Positions 11,402 through 26,400 of a DNA stretch of 64,000 nucleotides are shown in pieces. The stretch spans positions 27,528,001-27,592,000 of the forward strand of contig CP093831.1 in assembly GCA_033063855.1 (NCBI GenBank), read 5' to 3'. The notes under the pieces were generated by a model. That model saw only the letters and a program-made list of their open reading frames with translations. It was not told the DNA's origin and made no database searches. Source of the stretch: Smittia aterrima. Lineage: Eukaryota > Arthropoda > Insecta > Diptera > Chironomidae. The position numbers and the translations under genes were made by a program. Each line of letters starts with the position of its first letter. Position 1 is the stretch's first letter.

Positions 11402-14400
11402 TTAAGTGCTCTCCACGACTTCAAGATCGCCACTGTCGATCCTCGACGATTGAATTCCAGATTTGCCAGTCCATGGATAGATCTCTGGGCAAGGCTGACA
11501 TGTTCGCATGTAGCGAACGCCAGATTTATGCCAAAGATTGCAGACTTTAGGGTTGTTACATCGTTTTGGACGATCCTGTGAGACAATAAAAATGTTAACC
11601 TTGAAGAAGGAGAAAGAGAGAAAGATCGTTTACCTGATAATTGCACTGGAATGGCTGGAATGAATTCATTCGAGAGACAGGCGTTGGATCTCTGACCCAT
11701 TGAAGTGCCTGCCAATTTGTGACGATGAACACATCGCTCATGGCATTGATGGCGTCGAGGAATTTAATGAAACCTTCTTTGTGATGTGGCTGAGTGAACC
11801 AAGCTGCGTGATAATAAAGACCGAACGGTGCACGATTCGTTGTGTAATGTCTTTCGAAGTTCTTGAGAATCATTTTGTAAACGCCATCAGAGTCAGGTGG
11901 ATTTGAGCAAGCGTCTCCCATCGAGCAACGTCCTCCATTCAAATCTTGCCACATCACCATCGGAACCTCCCAAACTCCTGGATAACTCTTCGTTGGACAA
12001 GGCGGGATCATGCAATCGTGGAAGATTTTGTAATCGAGTGTGTATGGCCAACTTGGCGGACGATTCTCGTAAACAGGCATCGACGAATCGTAAGTGAAGT
12101 TGAAGTCGTGCAACATCTTGAACATTTTATTACCGCCGATCGACAAGAATGGAGCTCTCATGCCGCGAACGTCTTCTTGTTTAACGCCTCCGTAAGCTGA
12201 CAATATTTCACGTTGTCCAACAATCTCTCGAGCCCATTTCTTCAACGAGAATTGTTCACCGAAACTGTGACTGTTAGATTGAAAGAATTCTTTCGTTAAT
12301 TCTCAAATTCTTTTGAAGGAACTAAATCTTTGTTTTGTGTATTTTTGTGAATGACATGAGTGATCATGATTCGAGTGAATTCAAACCTTCATCGTGTGTT
12401 TTGTGTCCAGAGAGAGAGAAAGTGCAGGGAAGAGTTCAACTCGCTACTTTGTGCAGTTTGAATCAAATCTACTTACGAAACTGTGTGAGAAGCCATTTCA
12501 TGTCCATCCGAGTACAAATTCTGAACTTGACTGTAATCAGTCCACTCGTGAGAGACATAGAAAGTCGCTGAGATTGGACATCCATTTGGATTAACGCGAC
12601 CACGCTCGAAGAGATCCTGATAAAGTTGCTTGTTCAAATCATTGACCGAGTCGTCGAATGTCAACAAAACAATTTGCGGCACTTGCTCAACCGGCATATC
12701 AACTTCACAATCCCGAAGATGAATGAGAATAATGAGTTCGTTGGATGATTTTTGAAAGAAAAGCATTTTCGAGTTTGCGATGAGAAAAAAAAAGTTAAAA
12801 ATAAAAAAATTAGTTTTCGAATGAGAGAAGAATTAAAGATCGAGGGAGACAATGATGATGCTGATGACTCAAGAAAGAAGTTCGAAGAGCAAACTTACGA
12901 AACTGTGTGAGAAGCAATTTCATGTCCATCAGCATAAAGATTTTGAACCAGAGCATAATCCGTCCACTCGTGTGAAACGAAAAATGTCGCGCGGATTTCA
13001 CATCCATTCGGATTGAGTCGTTGACTTGTATTGAAAAGCATTTCAAAGACTTTATTGTGAACATCATTGACCGAGTCTTCGAACGTGATGAGAACTAACT
13101 GAGGCGTTTCTTCTAACGTTAGCTTACCTTCTCGTTCATTTTTTAATTTAAAAGTTGAAGTTTATTTTGGGGAGATCTTCGGAGAAGAGAAAAACAAAAC
13201 TTTACCTGGAATATCTTTTCCACCGCAATAACAATCAGGAAGTTGACAAACGTCTTTACGACACTTCGCAGCGGTCTTATCAGGAGTCGGCTGTGGATAC
13301 AAAGGTTCAGGTCTCGTTGGGAGATGACGATAGATGTCAACGAATTGCTGAGCATGTTCAACGACAGTCTTCGATGGTTTCAATGTTGGCCGAGCTGGAC
13401 GTCTGCGAAAAGTTTTTTTTTTATTCGAAATTAATTATTCACTTTGATTTGATCATTCATTTCAATAAATTATTAATATTGCCACATACGGAGGATGAGT
13501 TCCACGGCCGGCGGATTGCGAAACAGTTGTTTGAGTGTCACCAGAATATTGCGAGCTGCCTCGGTTTCTGCTTGGTGCTCTTAAGAAATTTTAATCATTT
13601 TTCAAAGTTAGAGAAAAAAGAGAGAACAAGAAAATAGTTTTAAAAAATTATGAAATATTTACAAGACAACGTTTTGAGTTAGTGATTGCGAATGCGGTTT
13701 TAAAGACAACAGTCATTGACTTTTAGCGAATTTTTAGTCGAGTCCAAAAGTGTTTTTATTTTGTGTGTGAGAGAGAGAGAGAGAAGTTGAGTTAATTTCA
13801 AAGTTAGACAAAAAGTTAATTCAACATTTAAGGAAAAATAATTCTGAAATAAAAATATTTTGATTAGTTTACTTTGTGCTCAACAAATTTTTGTTATTTC
13901 AAGTCAGAATAGATTTTTTTTTCTTTGCGGGATAAGAAAGGAAAGTTGAAAGGGATTGACAGGATATTTAATAAATATTTAATTTCTTTGCTGATGAATG
14001 TTGACTTGATATGTGAAGGAAAGTTTTGTTCCAGCCGCGCTAACAGTTTGCGCAACTTTTGAAGCTTTTTAGAAAGTTTTGTGCTGAGAAGAATAAAAAA
14101 TAATTTTGGCGGCGAGAAGAAGTTTAGTTGCGTCACGTGTGATTGTGCTGATTCTGACATTGAAGTCAAAGCAACGAGAGAGACAGAGAGATAATGATCG
14201 AGCGGTTGTCTGGTGGAATTAGTGCTAAAGGTTTCAACAGTGCAATTATTAAAGTTATTGTGCAAGTCTTGAAAGTCTAATTGATATTCCTCGCTCTCAA
14301 TCTTCTCTCTTTCGGCACCGAGCAAGACAAATCCTCTTGTGAGAAAAGATCTGTGAGAGCTGAAGCTTTGTTCGTACTTTTTTTTTGTTATCTAATGCTA

Positions 14401-17400
14401 AAGAAAATTGATTGGATTTGGAAAACTTATTATAATACCTCAATGGAATTTCGTTGCACTTTGCATTGGCAGAAATATCGTTACATTTTATGGCACTGGC
14501 ACTATTTTTGCGGCGTGGCAGTCCAGCGACAATTGATGTTTTGATTGCATTATTAACACGCGAAGAGCGCGGCGGGATCAAACTTTTAGGATTTGCTGTG
14601 GTTGTCGTCGTCAAAGGAGTTTTTTCAGTCGTCATCGTCGTCGAGCTCATTGTACTTGGAGTGATAGTTGTCGTTGTCACGTCAACTGTACTGTAAGTCG
14701 TATTAATTAATATTCGATCGGAAACTTTTGGTTGTTCCGTCGTGGAAGTCGTTGAACTCTCCACGAAAGCATGCTCTTCACTCTCAAACTTATAATTTAA
14801 ATTATCTTCCTCATCATAAACCTCTTCATGCTCAACGTCGTCGACAAAAGCGTTAATCTCTTTCTCTGTTGGGACATTCATTTCGGGCATTTCAACTGTC
14901 GCCCGGAATCTCTTCGTTGACGTCTCGAGAGGTTCATATTTACTCGTCGAGTTCTTAAATCTAATGTAAAAGAAAGACTTATCGATAGCGTCGGCTGTCG
15001 ACGTTTCCTTATCTTTTGGTAATTGATTAAAGCTTTGAGGTCCAGCAAGACTTGAACTATCACTAGAGTACGAGAGTTTACTTCTAAATTCATTTGATTT
15101 CAATGAAAGTGGCTTGAACTGACTCGTTTCTCTCGAAGGAGAAGCTAAAAACTTCTCCGACACTTCACGCAATGGACTCGAAGTCGTAACATCAACTCGA
15201 TTGAGTTCTGTCGGAAGATTATAAATATCAATGGGCTTGCTCGATGATTTAAGACGAACAATCTTTCGTCGAACAACAGGTTGCTCTGTCGGAACCGACG
15301 ATGACGAAACTGTCTCAACCATTGTCTGTGTTCGAGTGTTGTAACGCAATCTCGGCGCATAGGTCGTCGGCTCTTCGTCGATTGAATTTTGTGATGTGAA
15401 AGTCACGAAAGGGCGATACCGACCTCGACTATTCTCAGTCGATGAGACGAAGCTCACATCTGAATTTAAATTAAAAGGTGAAGGTCTAATAGTTGATGGT
15501 GATGTTGTGAGGACTGAACTACTTCTAACTGTGCTCGTCTCAGGAAAGAGAAACGTCGAAGGAGTCGACGAGAGATTTCTCACAGGCGCCGTGATATAAA
15601 AATAACTTCGATAAGTCGAAGGCGTAATTGGCAGAGATGTCGTTGAGAATCGATTCGATAACTCGTTCGCTTGACGTGGCGTGGTCGTACGAATCGCGTT
15701 CGTCAACCGCTGAGTTTCTAAACTAATGTAAGGCGACACGATCGGCTTATAATTCTGAGGCTCAAATGTTCGATTGAGATTCTCTTTGAAAATGAGATTT
15801 CGCGATGTGAAGCTTTGAATGACTGAGCGGAACGTTGTGGTTGTTGTGGGAGCTTCAGATGTTTGTTCACTTGACGTGACCGGAATTTCTGTTGTCGTGA
15901 TCACTCGAATGGGAAGCATCGGATTATTTGAGTTAGTTAAGAAATCATTGACATAAGGTCGTCTTCTCGAATGAACCATAAAGGGCTCAGCAGCTTCAAT
16001 CGCATCATCTTCAAGCAACATTGGACTTAATGTCGATGTCGATAGTTCAACCTCCGTTGAGGTTCTAAATGGCTTTTGAGGTGAGTAAGTTGTCGGCTCG
16101 ATTGGCTTCAAATGAAGACTAACTCTCGCCTCTAACTGTCGTTGTGAGTTTAAATTATTTTTGGCTTGAGTCGATTGATCACTCGACAACAGAATCGTCG
16201 TCTTCGTTGGACCTTGTTGAACAGAGATTGGAGAATTCGATGATGTCGTGCTTTCTTGAGCTTGCGTATTTACAAAAGCTTTAATGTAATAATTACTTGA
16301 GTTAATATCTTGATTAGTAGCAAGAACCAAAGGTTTTTGAGTAGTAGAACTTGATGGTGCTTTAAAGCTAGATGGTTGATTTTCCGAGATAATAAACGAG
16401 AGAATCTTCTGCCTTTGCACTTCAAAGTCACGAGCATTTGTTGTCGTTTGAACTTTCTCAGTGCTCGTCGTTGTTGAAGGCTTCTCTGTTGTCGTGAAAG
16501 CTTTCAAAGAACTCTCAGTCGTCTCAGCTGACGACGAGAACATAAAATAAGACTTCAAAGTGCTCTGATCGTAACGTTGCTCAGAGTAATTTGGAAGCTT
16601 AAAGTGAACTCGATTCTTCGGTTCACCAACACGCACAAATGTCTGAACTGGTGCGGTTGATTGAGCGATTGTCGACGATGATGATGTAAATGAATGATTT
16701 CTTTTCTTGTTATTCAATGTCAATGAGTTGGATGAGGATGATGATGATGATGGAATGCTTATCACGTCAACATTATCATAAACGTCTCGATCATTATGAC
16801 CGGAAACAAAGTAATTGTCGGAAAGGGATTGCAAAGGTCTTGTCAGAATGATTGTCGATGTCTCAGTCGTGGATGGTGATTGTTGTGGTAATGAGTCTGT
16901 GTAACTTTCTTTATGGATTGATGGTGTGCTTTGGGATTGGGATGGGATAGGAGAGAAAATCTTATGGACTTGGTTTTGGGAGCCCGCGCGAGCAGAAAGT
17001 GTTATTCTTATTCGGTTATTAGCTGTCTTATTGTTGCTACCTTCCGACAGCGTCGATCTGTTTGGAAAATAAACACAAATCGTCAGAACGTATTTCGATT
17101 GAAAGTTTGTTCAAATTAAAAGTGAGAGTGCTTTTGGTTTGGAATTTCTTTTTGTGTGAATCAATTCGTGAAAATGTAAAATTGTTTTCGATTTTTCGGG
17201 GAGACAACTTTAGGAGAGAGAGGTTAATCAAATGTCTACAGTTTTACTCGCTGATTAGTACGAAGCAGAAAAGTTTTCATCTTTGAAATGATTTTAAAGC
17301 AAAGCTACTCAAAGTTAAAAGTTTTACTTCAAACAAGAAGCGTCTACGAAAATGAAAAAGGTCGACGAGAAGTTTTGAGTTTGGTACCTTGTCGTTACAA

Positions 17401-20400
17401 ATTGATATTCCGTGGTTCTTTGCGTTGTCGTTGTTGATGGAGTAGTTGAAGGGAATGTGACGGTTGTTGGTCTTGAGGTTCGTTGGGTAACGGACGAAGT
17501 GGGCTTATAGGAAAAAGGTTCCGGCGTCGACAACGAAACGAATGCTGGCACTGACGAATACTTTGAGCCACTGCTGCGAGTTGGTGATTGATTTTTGATT
17601 ATTGCGCGATCGTTCAACGAATTTATTTCATTTCTGTCTCCCCTTTAATTTGTTATTATTTGATTCGGGAAAAGATTTTTTTTTTGTTTAAGAGAAAAGG
17701 AAAGAGTTGACGATAGAGAATTAATCGAAATAGAGAGAGAGAGAGAAAAAAGATTTTTGTTAAACAAAAGTTAAATCATTCATCAAAAGGAGATGTTAAC
17801 GAGTTATGAATATGACAAATTGTTTCCATGATGATTAGCGACAAAGGATTGAAGTAAATCTGATCACATGGTCGATTGATTTTTTTTTACAAATTTAATG
17901 GAAGATGAGAAAAACATTCAAACATGCTAAATACAAATAAAAACATTTCTCCAATTGAATCAAGAGTTGTTACCTGAAGTCTTGAGCTGGTTTCCGTTCT
18001 TGTTGTCCATATCTGTCGCTCTCTTCAAGCTAATTTTGAATTTCAATCGAATTAGATCAACTCAAAAGGATTAAGAGTCTCAATTACCTGAGCAACCAAA
18101 GCTTCATCATAATCATAAATCTGCTGATTGTAGTTTGTCTTTGGCGCTTGAGTTTGCGTCAAGTAAGTTGTTGGTTGAGTTTGTGGTTTCTGTGCAAATG
18201 TTTGTGGAGATTGAGTGGTCGTTGGTCGATAAGTTGATGACTGAGTTGATTTTTGTTGATTGTTGTATTGATTCGAATAATCTAGCGAACGAGATAAAAA
18301 GGTTTTTTTTTAAATAATTCATTCAAGTGGATTTAAATTTATTATAATATATATTTAATATAATATACATTTAATATATTATATATAATTCCTTACCAAC
18401 ATCGCCGTAGATCTCATCATCGTAGATCGTGTAGTAAGGATCGTAGGACGGATTGTAGTTGCTTGTGTTGTAATAATTCTTGTTCTGCTGGATTTGAGTC
18501 TTTTGTGGAATGGCGAACGAGTTTGGCGATGGAGAAGTTTGTTCAACTCTGTAATCATAAAATCTTGTTAATCAAAAAGAAATTCCTCTCTCAACATAAA
18601 AATTGTTGTGCAATTTCAGTTTCACTTTCGGTCGCTCGATATTTCGTTTACCTGTTTGGTAATTTTTCGTCAATTTCCAGTCGAGTCAAGTCTACGGGTC
18701 GTTTAGTCGACACTTTGAATTTCAAGTTTCCTCGGTTAGGTCTGATTGTGTAAATCTTTCGTCTGGTCGTCTGACGGTTTGGTTTTACAGTTGTAGAGCT
18801 TGCGGCTGGTTGACTATTTAATTTATTCGTCGTAGCCTTTGTCAAACTCTTAATTTTCGTTCTCTTCGTGCTTGGTCGCTCGCTCGTCGTCGTCGTCGTG
18901 GTTGGCTTCGTTATTTCGTAATTCTTATTAGGTTTTACTTTCTGAGCGTTTATTAGATTCGGAGCTGGACTCGTGAACGGACGAATCGCTTGAAAGACAT
19001 CGTCAGGGAATTTAATGATCGAAGGAATGATGCTCGTTGTACTCGCCGGTGGCGCAACTGTGCTGAATGTTTGTCCACTAACGTAATAAGGTCGAAGGGT
19101 CGTGACATTGATTGGGCGTGGAGCCATCGTCTCAGACATCGGAAAGTACTTTGGTTTGATAATCGGAGGTGGTCTAAACTCTTCTTCGTCCTCCTCGTCA
19201 TCGTCGTCGTAATAAAAATCTTCTTCGTCATTTGCCGAGTTCGAATTGATTACCGGCTTTCTGTTGTAAGTGTTAATCGACGGCTTAGCGCTTTGTGTTT
19301 TAAATTTCGTCAAATTATGATCGACGACCGCCGCTGTCTCATCTTCTTCCTCTTCGTCATCCTCATAATAATAATCGTCTTCGTCTGGTGATGCCGTTGT
19401 GCTTTTCGTTGGACTTGTAAAAACCTGTTGATATCGCACGTTTTGATTGATCACCGCACTCTGATTGTTTTTAAGCTGATTGTGATTGATTCCAGCGAAC
19501 TTTCCACTATTTTGCTGCCTTTGCACTTCTCGTATTCCAGCGACAAATTTGTCAAAGTCAAAGAGCTGGTTTGGGGTTGTGTAGGACTGAATATACTTAG
19601 GAGTGCTCGACGGTATCGGATATTGAGTAAACGAAGGCTTCTTCGTTGTGATTTGCACAACATTTTCTTCTTGCTTCGTCTTATCTTTGTTGAAGTTGAA
19701 GTTGTAAACATTCGGTGATGGATTGAATGCGAGATTATTCAAGAACGGATTGTTTGGATACGGAGTCGATGGTAAAGCTTTGATAGGCGAAGCTGTCGTG
19801 TAACGGCTGTCGTAAGAGGAAGCAGACTTTCCTCCTTCGTAGATCGGAGCTGGTGTCGATGCTTTCGCGACAGGTTTCAACGGCAGAAATCCTTGATTGT
19901 TATTAAAGAAACCTCCAACGGAATTAAACGCGAAAGGATTACGTTGCGTTGTTGTTGGTAAGTTCGTAACGGGAAATGCAAAAGTCTTAACATTGTCAGA
20001 GTGTTTCTGCGATTGTGATGGCTTTCCAAAGTGGAAATACGAGTAGTTGTCTTGACTGTGTGATGGCTCAGGGGTCGTTGCTTTCGTTTTTGGTTCGAAC
20101 GAATCCAATGAGAACAAAATTGGATACAACGACGATGAGTGACTTGGAATCTTCGATGATTGTTTATACTTTGGTGTTGCTTCTTGACTTCTCTCGTCTG
20201 ACTCACCCGAAGACGAGAACGAGCTGTACGAGTTATATTTATTCTTGTTACTTCCACTGTAAGTGCTTATGACTGGATTGAACTCATTCGAGGCTTTAAA
20301 ATTATTATTATTCGTTGGATAGAATCGCCCGTCGCTCTTGAAGAGAAGCCCAGTCGTGGATGACGGAAAGTTCTGTAAATGCGATCCGAAGTTGTTGTGG

Positions 20401-23400
20401 TGAGACGGAGCGAAGTCGATCGCTCGGTATGATGCACCGCTTGATACTCGCCATGGACTGCTTATGATTGAAGGTCGAAGCTGTCTCGTTCTACGACTGA
20501 CATCATCAGAGTTCTCTGAACCTTCTAAAAGTTCTGAGACCTCATCAAAACTTGAAATAACTTTTTCATCTTTCGTCGTTCTCTTCTCGATTTTATCACT
20601 TTCTGATGCATCAGCTACACTCGTTTGCTCTTCAATCGCCTCTGTAGAAAGGTCGCGTCGTTTTCGGTCCAACGTTTTGTTTTTTGTAATGTCAAGGTCT
20701 TGCAAATCGTCTTCGTCACTATCGTAATCGATATGAGATAATTTATAAACTCGTTCTGTCCATGATCAGTGATTTAAATCAACAAATTCTTTTCAAAAAA
20801 CCAAAACTCACCTGAATGTCGGAAGCTGCGAATTGAAGACAAAGGAGCCGCCTTTCTGTTGGGTCGGAATAGCGTTGACACTTGGCTGCTGAAGTATTCC
20901 ATCGCGATCTCTCTGAACTTGAGTCACAGTGCTCGGCTGACCTCGGTAAACACGCTGCTGTCTGTCGGATTCTTCCTCTTCCACCGGGGGCAACGTGTCG
21001 TGAGCTTCAGCGTACAATTGCTGGAAGTAAATAAATCAAAATGAATAAAATTTTTTTTTTTAAAACAAGCTCCGAGTTGATTTACTTTGAGAATTTCGTC
21101 TTGTGAGAAACTTTTGGGTTGGCCACGTGATGTGATGACAGGGTTCGGTGCGATTCGTTGTTGATCTGGCGGTGGCGGAAGTGTTTGAATTTGTTGAATG
21201 TGAGCTGGAGCTGATGGCCCGGAAGGCCCTGACGACTCAACTGGCACAGCCGAGAATCGGATGCGACTCGAGACAGGAGCACGAGGTGATACTTCTCGAG
21301 GCGTTGGAGCTGTCACGACTGGAGCTGAAATCTCTCGCACTTCACAGCCGACATTTCGTGGCCAATCACATGTTTGAAGCTCGTGACTGTACATCAGTCC
21401 ACCTGTACAGCTCTCTAACAAGGCGCCGCCGAATACGCACACATAATAGAGACTACAATCTGCCGGATGTGGAAAATATCCAAACTCCTCGGGACAGCTA
21501 AAGTCTGACGATGACGACGACGAGGTTTTCGGGTTAATGCCAAGCGCCCTCCCCGTAGGGCCAGCGCGTGGACTTTGATTTCTCCTCGCTTGTGCATTTG
21601 TGAAATCTACGGAAAAAATAAAAAAGCATTCAAGTGTTTAGCACAATGCGTTTGCTATTAGCATATAATGTTGAATTATCGCGATATGCTCGTTTAGATT
21701 TTAACTGCACAAAGCGAAAGGAAAAGCATAAGTCGATTCAATTCTCTGCCATGACCCACTTTCCGTTCAAGTAAACGAATTCCATTGATTTAAAGTCTAA
21801 AGTTTTGTTTTGCAGTTGCGGCTCTTGCGGTTTTTGATGATAACTCCGAAGGTTCGATGTGAAGCGTGGGAATAATTTTGAGTTGATAAAGAAAATTGAT
21901 TTGTCTCTGGAATTCATCATCAACATTCTCGACTAAATGATTTGCAACAAAATCGCTTTCGGAATTTTCATGCTCGGCGAGTCGATCGATTATTAATTTC
22001 AATTTGCTCAAGTTTTTACTTTTATGGAAAATGGAAATGTCGCAAACATGGAAACTCTAGTCACTGATCTATGAAATATTATAGCGACAAACGTTTGTGA
22101 ACTAATTCGGTAACATCAGCGACGCGAGTTGAATGAATTATCGAAGACGACATTTTATTAGCGACAAAAATGAAAGCTTTGCGCAACAAGTGAATGTAAG
22201 AGCCTCGGGGGAGGCTCAAGCTCTTGATTCGGGTCCTCTCTTGAGTTAGAAAGTTTTACCACGTGAGTGATGAAAAATCTTTTTCGCAAAACGCTCATAA
22301 TTTAAATTCACTCTCGTTTCAGCTTCGGGCTTTCGGATTATTCAAGCAAACCACAGAAATCTTTTTCGATTTGCCGAAATAAAAATAAAACTTTCTTCAC
22401 TTTGAAAATTGCAGTTTTGCATTGAAAAAGATTTCATCGCAAAGATCTGTCAAGCACTTTCCACTTCGTCATCGGATATTTCGCCAGTTCATGCTAAGAT
22501 TCGAGTTGATTTATAAATACGCAAACTTCACTTCGAAGAAAGAAAAATGTAAAACGACGAAGCTCATCATAAATTACATCAGAGCGAACATGAAAGCCTC
22601 TCCATTCACAGTCGCTTGGCTTATTATTTGATTGAAATCTCAAATCTCTATTCTCAGAGATTGGTCTAAGCTGGTTTTGAATAATGTAATGTTGTTACGC
22701 ATAAAGCAATTAACTTTTCTTCACCTCATCTCAAAAATGCTTCGAATTCAATTTCGGGTCTCAATTCTCTTTCAAACGCCGCCCCGCGTAATTCACCAGG
22801 CGATTCGATATAATTTCATTAATATCCATTAAGTGCGACCCATTAAGTGTATGCACCACTTATGGAGTTCTTTGAAATTCATCAAACATTCAATCAAAAA
22901 AGTTTATTCGATGATAGGCAAAGTCGAAATAAATCTTTAACGAGCAAAGGCGAAAAAAATCGCTTTTGGCGATTGCTCGTAAGTTTGATTTGAATTGTCT
23001 CATCTCGACTTAAATGGAAACTCAATTTTTTCGTCAGTTAAGTGACTGAGAGTCTTCTCAGATTTTCTTTCGTCACTTAACTTCCTAACAATCCCCAGCT
23101 CAAGTTTGGAAATGTGAGATATCATTTGTTTAACTTGATTTTGAAATAAATGCATTAAGCGCATTCGGTGGAAGGTCTCGAACAAAAGCAAGAATAATTT
23201 ACAGCCTTCTATGAATTATTTCATTAAAAAAGCAATTTTTATGGAAATCAAATGAATTTGAATTACTTAACCGACTGGCGCTGTTTTGTGATTAAAAGTT
23301 TTTTGATTTGAAACCGCTTTGAGACATTTTGTTTTCGACTTTAATCGACGTAAGGTTCGGAAATTTATTAATCGCCTTGAACTGCGGCTTTGACAACCAT

Positions 23401-26400
23401 CAATTAATAAAATTGAAAGTATCTCCGAGTGAAAAAGAGACTTTCGTGATGCTGAGTTACGGTCGAGGGATCAAATTATCGTTTTCCAGAATCCAATAAA
23501 AATTATTTTAAATATATTTAATATATTATATATTAATTTTAATATATATATAATATATTAATCCGATTTCCATTAAGTTCGTCGCTTGTCTCGTCGTTTA
23601 AGTCTTTCGATTTGACCAGCAATTTCTAAGCGACAACGTAACGCGCTCAACATAGATTTATGATCATTGAACAACAAATAAATCTCGAAATCCGAGCAAA
23701 AAGCAGTGGAATCGCTTGCAGCAAGTGATCAATAAGAGTTACGGCGATGACGTTTTTACATTTTATGTAAATTAACTGTTTTGCTGCCGCTTCGGTAATC
23801 GCTTCGGGATTAAAGTGAAAAATGATTCAATTATTGCAGCTTGTGCGTCTTAAGCTTCGAAGAGTTCTCATGCTCAATTAAGTTTGGAATTTCTTGGGCG
23901 GAAAAACTTCTTAAGCCAATTTCAAGATCTTCAACTTTTTGTTTTGCTAAACTTTTGCTTAAGTCTTAAGCAGATGTCTAATTTATGTCATGAATGAAGC
24001 TGACAAACACAAAAACCGACTCGAGAGACTTTTCTCACGCACATTTCCATAATTCGCCTCGATTAACATCTTAAGTTCGAGCACTCGGAGATTGCTTCTC
24101 TTCAAGAAAGATGCTCACGGTCAGACGACGATGAAAACAGTTTTAATGACAATGATCTTGAATCAAGTTGCATCATCCAAAACTCATCTCTCGAAGTGAA
24201 GTCTTTTAATTTTCAACTGAATTAGACTCAAAGTGAAAATTGTTTAAAGTCGTAAAAGCATAAATCTTTTACTTCTCAAGCTGCTGGCTTTGTTTTCTTG
24301 TTATTATCAATCGAGGTTGATCCTTGAGCAGTGCAGCTGAGTTGTGAAAGTTGTCTCGGACAAGAAACAATGAGCAAAAGAAATCGAGTCGCTGGAATCT
24401 CGGTCAACTTTAAAATTCCTTTTTTTGACATGCAAATAGCGAACTCCGATAATAATGAGAGCTCTGGTTGCAGCTGTCGATTCAACAGCCTTCGAAAGAA
24501 TTCTGTTCACGACTCTTAATGAACTCTCTGGTCAATTATGGTCTCCGTTCGTTCCACAAGAATTCAGAATCATAATTCTCAATTTAAATTCGAGAGAAAC
24601 ATTGCATCAGCGCTCGAGCATGTTTTTATTTTAATATTACACTCGTTCGCTCGCTTTTTGATTGTGAAACCGTTTCTTAAAAGCTTCGTAGTCACAGTTC
24701 ACGTCATGTTTCTTTCTTTTATTTGTTGTTTCATGAAAAACTTTTCAAACGTGTAATTTCCAACGAAAAATCCGCTGAGAAGTTTTGCTTTGAGCTCGCG
24801 CGGCTCTTTGTTGAGCAACCGCGAAGTAATTTTATTCGTGTTTTCCAATTGTTGAAGAAGCTTTTTAGCTTTTTCGCGAAGAACAATGGCAAGCGGCAAG
24901 AATTTGTAACGAAATGATGAGCGAGCAGTGCTCGAGCTTTGTTTGTTTGCTCGTGTGTCGATGAAGAAAGAGAAATTGAGCAATATGAGGTCGAGTTGGA
25001 AGTTATCGGAACTTCGAACACTTTGAGAGCTTGAATATTCATTATTTCCTCAAAGTCATTCATCAACTGACACTCGTAAAAACTAAAAACAACTCGATAA
25101 TGATACATCGGCTCTGACTGATATTGATCTGCCTCTAATAACCGCACTCATAACAAACTGCAGCTCCAGAAGTGAGTTATGTTGAACTTTCACGTTTTCT
25201 TGTGCAAAGTAAATTAAAACTAATTAAACGATCCATTAAAAGATGAAGTGTAGGAAGCATTTTGCGGCCGCGACGAGCGTAACGCGTTGAATTGATTAAA
25301 CAACTTTTTACCTGCAAGTAGAAGAAAGAATTGAGAAATATCAGTGACAATGTTTTTTTTTTACTTTTAATCGACGACTCAAACTTCAAAAAGAAATCAT
25401 TGAATAATAAAAAGCTTTTGAAATATTTCTTTTCGCAACATGAGTGATAAATGATCAAGCAGTTCGCTGCATGAAAAAGCAAAGCAAGCGACGGAGCATT
25501 AAAGTGAGCTTAATAGATTCGACGTGGTATCGGAGAGTTTTTCTTAATGAAAATGTCTTGTTGCCGATTCGTTTAAGTTTCTGCGGATCCACATTAAGAT
25601 AAAGATCGGACAATAAAAAGTTTTCGAACATTTGGGAGAAGCAATAAACTTTTTTTTTTGTTCATCGGACGTTCCTCGTTTAACGAAAATATTTTAAAGT
25701 CAACGCGACCAGGAAGTTGAAGTTGAGCTTGCTCGTATTTCATTTTATTATTGCAATTCTCAAATCTCCGCCAACAAGTTGCAATAAAACGAAACTCGCT
25801 TTGGAATGCAATTAACATTTTTACTGTCACCTTAGCTTAATTCCAGGACATTCATGTCCACTTGCGATGATCGATTATGCAACAAATGGAGGAAAGACAC
25901 AAAACTAATGGCGATGAGAAGTCGTGGCCCGAGTGAAAGTGAAAACTGTTTCAATGCAGGTCGAAATATGGAGCAAGCAACGATAAATTGGAGCGAGAGT
26001 CGAGAGAGAGAGGAAAATCGTATCAAAGAATTATGTGCATTGATTTATGCATCTACGGAGCTCGTTGCATAACTTCTGCTCTGCTTAGTTCATTCATGTT
26101 CAAAGCGCATTGAAACTGTAACTCTCCTTCAGCGATTCGGAGCCGAGAGAAGGCGATGAGGGCAATAAGTGCACAATTTCTTTAAACTCCAACGAAAGCG
26201 CGATGAAAAATAAAAGTGATGCATGTGTGGCGTAACAATAACAACGTTAAGCGCTTTAAAATGCATGTACCAATAAAAATAATGAGCTGCTATTAAAGTA
26301 TTACAACTTCGGCTTTGCTTCGGCTCAACAAACGTTTCCTTTGAGTGTCCTCGAGCCAAAGGAAATGAAAGGACAGAACAAAAACTTCACTTTTCATGTT

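Noticed and set aside
18990..19391. 133-codon + strand frame and others opposite the Cda5 linkers
   Set aside because: Shadows of the low-complexity minus-strand exons; composition is that of reversed Ser/Thr/Asp codons.
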